A DNA stretch of 64,000 nucleotides, from contig NC_082689.1 in the NCBI RefSeq assembly GCF_949987515.2, positions 64,003,246-64,067,245 of the forward strand. Direction: 5' to 3'. The DNA is from Delphinus delphis. Taxonomy: Eukaryota; Chordata; Mammalia; Artiodactyla; Delphinidae. Under the pieces are notes generated by a model that saw only the letters and a list, made by a program, of their open reading frames with translations, was not told where the DNA came from and did no database searches. A program made the translations under genes and the position numbers. Below, piece by piece: positions 10,820 through 21,333 of the stretch. Position 1 is the first letter of the stretch. Every line of letters starts with the position of its first letter.

Positions 10820-12426
10820 AAAAGCAAACTTGAAAATGCAGAACTAGTGAAATAGAGGATAAGGAATTTGAAATTACCTTATCAGAGGAACAAAAAGAAA
10901 AATAAAAAAGATGAAGAAAGCCTAAAGGACATATAGGACACAACTGAAAAAACAATATTCACATTATGGGATTTCCAGAAGGAGAAAATAGAAAAGGACA
11001 AAACGTATATTTAAAGTAATAATAGCTGAAAACTTCCCAAACCTAGAACCAGAAGCTGGAAGCCTCAGCATGAGATAAGTCCTGAAAACCAATTGGACTG
11101 GAGGTCAGTGACACCTACCAGACCACCCACAGTAGTTAGTCTGCCACAAGAGAAGGACCCATGTAGCCCACATAGGGGATATCCCTAGAGCATATACCTC
11201 TGGTGACCAGAGGGGAGTGTGCAACTGGTATGTAGCCTACCAGCCACATACGTCTCTTTTATAGGATGTCTCCTATGAAAGGCCACTTCTCCGAGGTCAG
11301 GAAATGTAAACCTACCAGATACGTAGAAATAAAAACAGCAATTAGGCAAAATGAGGTAACAGAGGAACATGTTTCAAACGAAGGAACAAGATAAAACCCC
11401 AGAACAACAACTAAGTGAAGTGGAAATAGGCAATCTACTCAATAGAGAGTTCAAGGTAATGATCATAAAAGATCAAAGAGCTTGAGAGAAGAATGGATGA
11501 ACAGAGTAAGAAGTTAGAAGTTTTTAAACAAAGTTAGAAAATATAAAGAAGAACCAAACAGAGATGAATAATACAATAACTGAAATGAGAAGTACACTAG
11601 AAGGAATCCATAGTAGATTAAATGATACAGAGGAATGGATCAGTGAGCTGGAAGAGGGAGTAATGGAAATCACTGAAGCCAAACAGAAAAAAGAAAAAAA
11701 ATAAAAAGAAATGAGGACAGCTTAAGAGACCTTTGGGACAACATCAAGCGTACTAACACTTGCGTTGTAGGGGTCCCAGAAAGAAAAAAGAGAGGCGCAG
11801 AGAATATATTTGAAGACATAATAGCTGAAAACTTCCCTAACCTAGAGAAGGAAATAGGCATTCAGGTCCAGAAAGCAGAGAGAGTCCCAAACAGAATCAA
11901 GCCAAAGAGGACCATACAAAGACACATTGTCAAAAATTGTAAAAAATTAAAGATAAAGACAGACTATTAACAGCAGCAGGGGAAAGCAACCAAGTTATAT
12001 ATAAGGGAACTCCCATAAGGCTATCAGATGACTTTTCATCACAAACTCAGTACTCCAGAAGGGAGTGGCATGATATATTTAAAGTAATGAAAAGGAAAAA
12101 CCTACAACCAAAAATACTCTACCCAGCCAGACTTTAAGACTTGAAGGAGAGATCAAAGTTTTACAGGCAAGATAAAGCTAAAAGAGTTCATCACTACTAA
12201 ATCAGCTTTATAAGAAATATTAAAGGGACTTCTCTAGGCAAAAAAAAAAGGACACAACTAGAAACATGAAAATTACAAAGGAAAAAGCCCATTGGCAAAG
12301 GCAAATATACAGTAAAAGGTTATAAATTAACCACATACAAAGCTAGTAGGAAAGTTAAGAGACAAAAGCAGTAAACATCATCTACACATCTGCAATAAGT
12401 AGTTAAGGAATACACAAGACAAAATG

Positions 12427-12560
12427 ATGTTGGGAATTCCCTGGAGGTCCAGTGGTTAGGACTCCGCATGTTCACTGCTGGGGCCTGGGTTCAACCCCTG
12501 GTTGGGGAACTAAGATCCCGCAAGCTGCCTGCAGCGCGGCCAAGAAAAAACCAAAACAAA
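12427..12560 (+). mobile_element. Short Bov-tA-like tRNA-Glu SINE
   Basis: The sequence TTGGGAATTCCCTGGAGGTC...AGTGGTTAGGACTCCGC...GGTTCAACCCCTGG carries tRNA-like A and B boxes and ends in an A-rich AAAACCAAAACAAAACAG tail. It is shorter than, and different from, the CHR copies elsewhere, with a GGGGAACTAAGATCCCGCAAG 3' part. It lies between ORF1 and ORF2 of the old L1. Confidence 0.85.
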
Positions 12561-13911
12561 ACAGAAAGATGTAAAATATTATGTCAAAAACATTCATGGA
12601 GGAAGGGGAGTAAAAATGCAGGGTTGTTAAAAGGCCTTTGAAATTGAGAGATATGCAATTTAAAATAATCATGTGTGTATAAAACCTCATGGTAATCACA
12701 TACCAAAAGTCTATAATACAGAAAAGATAAAGGAATCCAAACATAACACTAGAGGTACCGTAGTCATCAGATCACAAGGGAAGAGAACAAAAGAAGAAAC
12801 AGACAAAAAAGAACAACCCCCAAACAATGAGCAAAATGGTAATAAGTACATGCTTATCAATAATTACTTTAAATGGACTAAATGCTTCAATCAAAGGAAA
12901 GAGTGGCTGAATGGATACAAAGACAAAACCCATATATGTGCTGCCTACAAGAAACTCACATCAGATCTAAAGACATACAGACTGAAAGCAAAGGGATGGA
13001 AAAACGTATTTCATGCAAATGGAAATCAAAAGAATGCTGGGGTAGCAATACTTATCAGACAAAATAGACTTTAAAACAAAGACTGTAACAAGAGACAAAG
13101 AAGGACATTACATAATGATCAAAGGATCAATACAATGAGACATAACAATTACAAGTGTATATGCAGCCAACATAGGAGCACCTAAATACATAAAATATTA
13201 ACAGACATAAAGGGATAAATTGGCAGTAACAATAATTGTAGGGGACTTTACCATCCCACTTACAATGGACAGATCATTCAGACCAAAAAAAGAAAAAAAT
13301 CAATAAGGAAACACTGGCCTTTATATGCCACATTAGACCACGTGGATTTAATAGATCTATATAGACCATTCCAACCAAAAGCAGCTGAATGCAGTTTTTC
13401 AATTGCACATGGAACATTCTCTGGGATAAATAACATGCTAGGGCGCAAAAACAAGTCTCAGTAAATTTAAGAAAACTGAAATCATATAAAGCATCTTTAC
13501 AACCACAATGCTATGAGACTAGAAATCAACTACAAAGAAAAAAAAATTGCAAAAAACAAGTGGAAGCTAAACAACATGCTACTAAACAACCAAGGGAGCA
13601 CTGAAGAAATCAAAGGAGAAAAAAATAAAAAAATAGCTGGAGACAAATGAAATAAAAAAAAAATCCAAAATCTGTGGGACACAGATCAGAAAAGCAGTTC
13701 TAAGAGGCAAGTTTATAGCAATACAAGCCTATATTAGGAAATAAGAAAAATCTCAAACAACCTAACCTTACATCTAAACTAACTAGAAAAAGAACAAACA
13801 AAACCCAAAGTTAGCAGAAGGAAAAAAAATCATAAAGATCAGAGCAGAAATAAATGAAACAGAGACTAAAAAACAATAAGAAAGATCAATGAAACTAAGA
13901 GTTGGTTCTTT

Positions 13912-14595
13912 GGTTCCTTAAAAAAATAAAAATAGAGCTACCATATGATCCTGCAATCCCACTCCTGGGCATATATCCAGAGAAAAACATGGTTTGAAAG
14001 GATACAGGCACCCCAATGTTCATTGCAGCACTGTTTACGATAGCCAAGACAAGGAAGCAACCTAAATGTCCACCGACAGATGAATGGATAAAGAAGCTGT
14101 GGTACATACACACAATGTAATATTACTCAGCCATTAAAAAGAATGAAATAATGCCATTTGCAGCAACATGGATGGACCTGGTGATTATCATACTAAGTGA
14201 AGTAAGTCAGAGAAAGACAAATATTGCATAATATCGCTTATAAGCAGAACCTAAAAAAATGATATAAATGAACATATTTACAAAACAGAAACAGATTTAC
14301 AGACTTAGAGAACAAACTTATGGTTACCAAGGGGGAAGGGTGAGGAGGAGGGTTAGACTGGGAGTGTGGGATTGACATGTACACACTGCTATATTTAAAA
14401 TAGATGACCAACAAGGACCTACTGTATAGCACAGGGAACTCTGCTCAATATTCTGTAACAACCTAAATCAGAAAAGAATTTGAAACAGAATAGAAACATG
14501 TATATATATAACTGAATCACTTTGCAGTACACCTGAAACACAACATTGTTATTCAACTATATCCAACATAAAATAAAAATTAAAAAAATAAAAAT
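13912..14595 (+). mobile_element. 5'-truncated L1 3' end nested in older L1 ORF2
   Basis: The host ORF2 reads GAAACTAAGAGTTGGTTCTTT, then jumps to the ORF2 C-terminal tail (AAATAGAGCTACCATATGAT...CCAGAGAAAAACATGG) and a 3'UTR that ends in an A-rich tail at about 14595. The host then resumes with GAGTTGGTTTTTTGAAAAG. The repeated GAGTTGGTT(C/T)TTT at 13899-13911 and 14596-14608 is the target-site duplication. The piece is about 680 bp. Confidence 0.9.
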
Positions 14596-15260
14596 GAGTT
14601 GGTTTTTTGAAAAGCTAAACAAACCTGATAAACCTTTAGCCAAACTCATCAAGAAAAAAAGGAAGGGGCCCCAAATCAATAAAGTTAGAAATGAAAGAGA
14701 AGTTATAACTGACACCACAGAAATATAAAGGATCACAAGAGATTACTGTGAACAGCTATATGTCAATAAAATGGACAATATAGAAGAAATAGATTCGTGG
14801 AAATGTACAATCTCCCAATACTGAACCAGAAAGAAAAGGAAAAATATGAACAGACCAATTATCAGTAATAAAACTGAATCAGTAATAAAGAAGCAAAAAC
14901 TCCCAACAAACAAAAGTCCAGGACCAGATGGCTTCACAGGAGAATTCTATCAAACATTTAGAGAAGAGTTAATACCTATCCTTCTCAAACTATTCCAAAA
15001 AATTGCAGAGGAAGGAACACTTCCAAACTTTTTCTATGAGGCTAGCATCACCCTGACACCAAAACCAGACAAAGATATCACACAAAAAGAAATTTACTGT
15101 CTAATTACTGATTACTGATGAACATAGATGCAAAAACCCTCAACAAATTAACAAACTGAATCCAACAATATGTTAGAAGGATCATACAATATGATCAAAT
15201 GGGATTTATCCCAAGAATGCAAGAATGGTTCAATATCTACAATTCATGTGACATATCACA

Positions 15261-15277
15261 TAAAAAATTGAATAAAA
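15261..15277 (+). repeat. Left target-site duplication of the SC5D retrocopy
   Basis: The 17-bp string TAAAAAATTGAATAAAA is L1 ORF2 sequence. It recurs exactly at 17309-17325, on the other side of the retrocopy. Its TAAAA start fits an L1 endonuclease nick at TTTT/A on the opposite strand. Confidence 0.95.
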
Positions 15278-17308
15278 GACTAGCCAGAGCAGCTGAAGCC
15301 CTGCAGGAACCAAATTGGCAGCTGGCAGTGGACCCTCTCTAGGGCCTAAGATGGATCTTGTACCCAATTGTTTTTTTACACCATACATATATTCGGCCAC
15401 ATGGCCAGAGGATGACATCTTCCGACAAGCTATCAGTCTCCTGATTATAACAAATCTCAGTGCATATAACCTTTATTTCTTCTTTGCAACACTGAGTTAT
15501 TATTTTGTCTATGATCATTCATTAATGAAACACTCACAATCTTTCAAGAATCAAGTCTATCAAGAGATTATGCACTCTGTCCAGTCAATGCCATGGATCA
15601 GCATCCCCAGAGTTTCACTGTTCCTGATAGAGGTTACAGCAAATTGTATGACAGCATAAAGAGTTTCCATACGGCTGGTTTTGACTCATTGCTGTTATCC
15701 TGCTCTTTCTCTTTTTCACTGACATGCTGATCTACTGGATTCACAGAGATCTTCATCACAGACTTGTATATAAGTGCTTACACAAACCTCATCACATCTG
15801 GAAGATTCTGACTCCATTTACAAGTCATGCTTTTCACCATCTGGCTGGCGTCCTTCAGAGTCTGCCTTGCCACATATACCTTTTTATTTTCCCCTTACAC
15901 ACGGTAGTTTATTTAGGTTTGTATGTCTTGGTCAATATCTGGACAATTTCCATTCATGATGGTGACTTTCATGTTCCCCAAATCTTAAGGCCATTTATTA
16001 GTGGCTCAGCTCATCATACAGACAACCACATGCTCTTTGACCATAACTATGGACAGTATTTCACATTGTGGGATAGAGTTGGAGGCTCCTTCAAAAATCC
16101 CTCCTCCTTTGAAGGGAATGGACCAATTAGTCATGTGAAGATGACAGAAGAGAGCAAGAGCCATGCAGGAAATGGTTGTAAAAATGAAAAATTATTCAAT
16201 GTAGAGTTTACAAAGACTGAGTAGATTGTTGCCCAATTATTGAATATTTTTGGTCAAGAAAAATAATCTACATACGTACAGCCAAGAGGCATAGCAAGTG
16301 AATAGTATCACTTGAAAATCAGTATTGTGGGTATAGCTGAGTAATGATCATAATGGTAGGTCAAGGGAACATGTCGTGAATACCAAGATTTTAACCTCAT
16401 GCTTGAAATAATGGACGTTGGTCTAAGGGACAAGTTGTGTCTTTCTAGCCAGCAGATCTGTAATTTGAATAGCTCAAACAATGATTTTTTAAAAGATAGA
16501 GGATAAATTATCAAGGGGACTAGGTTATGCCCTTTTGCCTTAATTCATCCATATTCATTAAGTAAAATTCATTGTGCTTAATGGTATCAAGACTAAACAC
16601 CACAACAAAGAAATATTAATATAAAGATTGTTCCTTGTTTCAGGAATGACTAAGTATTCAGTATTTGTATGATAACGACTACTTGTAGTATTTTGTTCAA
16701 GTGGAAACACCGGTGTGAAAAAAATTGTTATATAATGTATTAGCAGCTCGGTGGCCTGATTAATAGCAGGTGTTATAAAATTATCATCTTCCTACACATA
16801 GAAAACTTATTTTCTGGAGACGCTGTCAAATATTACATTTTACTGATGAATAAATTGGAATTTTAGAAAATATTAATACTACCATGATTTAATCCAGATC
16901 TGGGATTATTTAAAGATTTTGATGGTTACTGTTTTAAACCATTATTTAATAAGTGTAAAATTATGTGACTGAATATATTTACAAAGGGAAATTTGATGCC
17001 CAAATAATATATTTGATCCTACTGACTTTTTAACTAAATTGATGCATTTATGTTTCAAAGTTACAATCCTATGATTTTCTATAAAAAGAAATAGTTGCCA
17101 AATATTTAGGCCTATCACTGAAGATTAGTTTTGAAATCTTATTTTCCCTCCTCTTTCTTCACTTTTCCCCATTTCCTCTACAAAAAAATTTAACAAATAC
17201 TTTTATAAAGAAATGTCATGTGTCACAACAAATATGTTGGGAAAACATGGTTTGCAAAGACATTCTATAATCTATTTATGTAAATCAATAAAGTTGATTA
17301 TGACTGTT
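15278..17308 (+). pseudogene. SC5D: Processed retrocopy of SC5D (lathosterol oxidase / sterol-C5-desaturase)
   Basis: SC5D is an ER membrane di-iron enzyme that puts the C5 double bond into lathosterol to give 7-dehydrocholesterol in cholesterol synthesis. This copy is intronless: 5'UTR 15278-15350, coding remnant from ATG 15351 to TAG 16222-16224, and a long 3'UTR to 17308. Recognisable segments are TWPEDDIFRQAISLL, FFATLSYYFVYDHSLMKH, IYWIHRDLHHRLVYK, LHKPHHIWK, VNIWTISIHDGDF, GQYFTLWDR and NEKLFNVEFTKTE. The first two histidine boxes (HRDLHH, HKPHH) are intact, but the third reads HHTDNH where the enzyme has HHTDHH. The frame shifts near 15631 and again near 15660, TGA at 15682-15684 stops the third frame, and a few codons after MDLV are missing. 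It is flanked by perfect 17-bp target-site duplications and lies in L1 ORF2. It cannot make the enzyme. The parent gene is not in the window. Confidence 0.95.
17287..17292 (+). promoter_or_regulatory. AATAAA polyadenylation signal of the SC5D retrocopy
   Basis: AATAAA sits 16 nt before the last retrocopy base, the usual distance to a cleavage site. This marks the 3' end of the source mRNA. The poly(A) tail is almost gone or merged into the A-run of the target-site duplication. Confidence 0.85.
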
Positions 17309-17325
17309 TAAAAAATTGAATAAAA
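17309..17325 (+). repeat. Right target-site duplication of the SC5D retrocopy
   Basis: Exact copy of 15261-15277. The host L1 ORF2 resumes directly after it with a CATCTCAATGGATGCAGAAA reverse-transcriptase segment. Confidence 0.95.
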
Positions 17326-19486
17326 ATAATACGATCATCTCAATGGATGCAGAAAAAGCCTTTGACAAAATTCAACATTCATTTATGATTAATCCTTTAT
17401 ACCCACTTTGTGAAGAGTTAACACACCTCAATGCAATAAAGGCCATATATGAGAAGTCCACAGCCAACATCATACTCTGATAAAAAGGTGAAAGCATTTC
17501 TGCTAAGATCAGGAACAAGACAAGAATGTCCACTCTCCCCACTTTTATTCAGCATAGTATTGGAAGTCCTAGCCACAGAAATCAAATAAGAAAAATGGGA
17601 AAGAAAGAAGTAAAATTGTCACTGTTTTCAGATGACATGGTACTATACATAGAAAATCCTAAAGACACCACTGAAAAACTACTAGAGTTCAATGAATTTA
17701 GCAAGGTTGCATGACACAAAATTAATATACAGAAATATGTTGCATTTCTGTACACTGATTATGAACTATCAGAAAGACATTTTAAAAAGAGTCCCATTTA
17801 TCATCATATCAAAAAGAAAAGGATACCTAGGAATAAGTCTAACTAGGGAGATAAAAAGATTTGTACTTGGAAAACTATAAGACACTGTGAAAAAAACTGA
17901 AGATGACACAGATGGAAAGATATACCATGTTCATGGACTTGGAGAATTAATACTGTTAAAATGATCATACTTCCCAAGGCAATCTACAGATTCAATGAAA
18001 TTCCTACCAAAATACTGAACATATCTCACCCAATTAGAATAAATAATTCTAAAATTTGTATGTAAACACAAAAGACCCTGAACAGCCAAAACAATCTTGA
18101 GAAAGAAGAACACAGCTAGAGGTATCACATTCCCTGACTTCAGAGTATAATACAAAGCTACGATAATCAAAACAGTATAGTGCTGGAACAAAAACATACA
18201 CATAGATCAAAGGGAAAGAATAGAGAGCTCATAAATAAACCCACACATTTATGGTTAACTAATCTATGATAAAGGAGGCAAGAATTTACAACGGGGAAAA
18301 GACAATCTCTTCAATAAGTGGTGCTGAGAAAACTGAACAGCTACAGGTAAAAGAATGAAATTAGAACATTTCTTCACATCTTATACAAAAATGAACTCAA
18401 CATGGAGTAAAGTCCTAAAGGTAAGACAAGAAACCATAAAACTCCTAGAAGAAAACATAGGCAGAATACTCCTTGACATAAATCACAGTAATATTTTTTG
18501 TTTCCTAAGGCAAAGGAAACTAAAGCAAAAATAAACAAATGGCACCTAATTAAACTTAAAAGCTTTTGCACAGCAAAGGAAACCACTGACAAAATGAAAA
18601 ACAGCCTACAGACTGGGAGAAAATATTTCCAGGTGATGACTATAACGGGGTTAATACCTAAAATATATAAACAGCTCATACTACTAAATATCAAAAAAGC
18701 AAACTCAATCCAAAAATGGGCAGAAGACCTGAATAGACATTTTTCCAAACAAGATGTACTGATTGCTAACAGGCACATGAAAAGATGCTTGACATCACTA
18801 ATCAGGGAAATGCAAATCAGAACCACAGTGAAATATCACCTCACACCTGTCTCAATGGCTATGATCAAAAAGGACCACAAATAACAAATGTTGATGAGGA
18901 TGTGGAGAAAAGGGAACCCTTGTCTACTGTTGGTGTGAGTGTAAATTGGTGCAGCCACTATCAAAAACAGTATGGGGGTTCTTCAACAAACTAAAAATAA
19001 AACTACTAAATGATGCAGCAATTCCACTCCTGAGTATAGATCAAAAGAAAACAAACACACTAATTTGAAGAGATACATGCACACCAATTTTCACAGCAGC
19101 ATTATTACAATAGCTAAGACATGAAAGCAACCTGTCTATCAACAGATGGGTGAAGAGGTGAGATATCTATATCTAAATATAGATATATATTAAACACACA
19201 CACATAGTGGAATGCTATTTAGCCTTAGAAAAAAATGAAATTTTGTCATTTGCAAAAACATGGATGGACCTGAAGGGTATTATGCTTAGTAAAGTAAGTC
19301 AGACAAAGAAAGACAAATATTGTATGTTACCACTTACAGTGGAATCTAAAAAATAAAACTAACTAATGAATATAATAAAACAGAAACAAAGTCACAGATT
19401 TAGAGAACAAACTGGTGGTGACCAGTGGGGAGAGGGAGGAGTGAGGGCAAAAAAGAGTACGGGGAAAGTGGAAGTGACCCCTGAAC

Positions 19487-19497
19487 CAAGATGGCGG
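19487..19497 (+). promoter_or_regulatory. YY1-like motif at the L1 5' end
   Basis: CAAGATGGCGG lies about 23 nt inside the 5' end of the full-length L1. L1 5'UTRs contain an internal RNA polymerase II promoter, and in human L1 a YY1 site near the start positions initiation. The motif is seen; its function here is inferred. Confidence 0.5.
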
Positions 19498-20414
19498 AGT
19501 AGGAGGACGTGCTCTCACTCCCTCTTGTGAGAACACCAGAATCACAACTAGCTGCTGGACAATCATTTGACAGGAAGACACTGAAACTCACCAAAAAAGA
19601 TACCCTACATCCAAAGACAAAGGAGAAGCAACAATGAGATGGTAGGAGGGGCACAATCAAATCCCATAACTGCTGGGTGGGTGACTCACAGACTGGAGGA
19701 CACTTATACCACAGAAGTCCACCCACTGGAGTGAAGGTTCTGAGCCCCATGCCAGGCTTCCCAACCTGGGGGTCCAGCAACGGGAGGCGGAATTCCTAGA
19801 GAATCAGACTTTGAAGGCTAGTGGGATTTGATTGCAGGACTTTAAGAGGACTGAGGGAAACAGAGACTCCACTCTTGGAGGGCACACACAAAGTAGTGTG
19901 CACATCGGGACCCAGAGGAAGGAGCAGTGACAACAGGGGAGACTGAACCAGACCTAACTGCTAGTGTTAGAGGGTCTCCTGCACAGGGAGGTGGGGTGGT
20001 GGTGGAGGGGATGGCAGTGGCTCACCGTGGGGGCAAGGACACTGGCAGCAGAAGTTATGGGAAGTACTCCTTGGTGTAAGCCCTCCCAGAGTCTGTCATC
20101 AGCCCCACCAAAGAGCCCAGGTAGGCTCCAGTGTTGGGTTGCCTCAGGCCAAACAACCAACAGGGAGGAAACCCAGCCCCATCCATCAGCAGTCAAGGGG
20201 ATTAAAGTTTCACTGAGCTCGGCCCACCAAACAACAGTCAGCTCTACAAACCACCAGTCCCTCCCATCAGGAAACTTGCACAAGCCTCTACAGCCTCATC
20301 CACCAGAGGGAAGACAGCAGAAGCAAGAAAAACTACAATCCTGTAGCCTGTCGAACAAAAATCACATTCACAGAAAGATAGACAAGATGAAAAAGGCAGA
20401 GGGCTATGTACCAG

Positions 20415-21279
20415 ATGAAGGAACAAGATAAAACCCCAGAAAAACAACTAAATGAAGTCTAGATAGGCAACCTTCCAGAAAAAGAATTCAGAATAATGAT
20501 AGTGAAGATGATCCAGGACCTCGGTAAAAGAATGGAGGCAAAGATCGAGAAGATGCAAGAAATGTTTAATGAAGACCTAGAAGAATTAAAGAACAAACAA
20601 ACAGAGATGAACAATAATTGAAATGAAAACTACACTAGAAGGAATCAATAGCAGAATACCTGAGGCAGAAGAACGCATAAGTGACCTGGAAGACAGAATG
20701 GTGAAATTCACTGCCGTGGAACAAAGAAAAAAGAATGAAAAGAAATGAAGACACCCTAAGATACCTCTGGGACAATGTTAAATGCAACAACATTCGCATT
20801 ATACGGGTCCCAGAAGGAGAAGAGAGACAGAAAGGAGCTGAGAAAATATTTGCAGAGATTAGTCGAAACCTTCCCTAACATGGGAAAGGAAATAGCCACC
20901 CAAGTCCAGGAAGAGCAGAGAGTCCCATAAGGATAAACCCAAGGAGAAACACACCAGAAACATAGTAATCAAATTGGCAAAACTTAAAGACAAAGAAAAA
21001 TTATTGAAAGCAGCAAAGGAAAAATGACAAATAATATACAAGGGAAGTCCCATAAAGTTAACAGCTGATTTCTCAGCAGAAACTCAACAAGTCAGAAGGG
21101 AGTGGCATGATATACTTAAAGTGATGAAAGGGAACAACCTACAACCAAGATTACTCTATCCGGCAAGGATCTCATTCAGATTCGATGGAGAAATCAAAAG
21201 CTTTACAGAAGAGCAAAAGCTGAGAGAATTCAGCACCACCAAACCAGCTCTACAACAAATGCTAAAGGAAATTCTCTAA
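20415..21279 (+). pseudogene. L1 ORF1 (RNA-binding chaperone), broken
   Basis: L1 ORF1 makes a trimeric coiled-coil RNA chaperone that coats L1 RNA. Here the ATG is at 20415 (MKEQDKTPEKQLNEV), and a TAG stops it after 15 codons. Another stop (TGA) follows AATAAT near 20620. Later parts are recognisable: a coiled-coil segment rich in E and K (20520-20720), an RRM-like part near a GGGTCCCAGAAGGAGAAG block (20804), and the C-terminal domain with QVRREWHDILKV-like residues (21088-21122). The length of 865 bp is not a multiple of three, so at least one indel exists. It ends with TAA at 21277-21279, about 55 bp before ORF2. Confidence 0.85.
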
Positions 21280-21333
21280 GTGGGAAACACAAAAGAAGAA
21301 AAGGACCAAAACAAACCCAAAACAATTAGGAGA

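Larger units (their letters stand above)
8055..11060 (+). mobile_element. Ancient HAL1/L1M-like element: 5' region and ORF1 remnant
   Basis: From about 8055 to 9830 there is a GC-richer leader with many irregular repeats of a TCATAGCCC-type motif (near 8675, 8857, 9087, 9222, 9361 and 9512). It is followed by AAATGGAGATCTATGAACTT and AATTCAGAATAATCC. Together these resemble the 5' part of HAL1 ('half-L1', which encodes only ORF1) or an L1M leader. After an interrupting L1 tail, 10345-11060 shows decayed ORF1: TTATCAGAGGAACAAAAAGA, AAAGCCTAAAGGACATATAG, ATGGGATTTCCAGAAGGAGA and ATAGCTGAAAACTTCCCAAA. ORF1 encodes the RNA-binding L1 chaperone, but no long frame survives. The family name is a recollection and needs a library search. 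The alternative is the 5' half of the old L1 that resumes at 25826. Confidence 0.6.

Noticed and set aside
15724..16224. 167-codon open frame as a functional short SC5D protein
   Set aside because: It lacks the N-terminal membrane part and the first ~100 residues, follows frame shifts and a stop, and the third histidine box is altered. It is the tail of a processed pseudogene.
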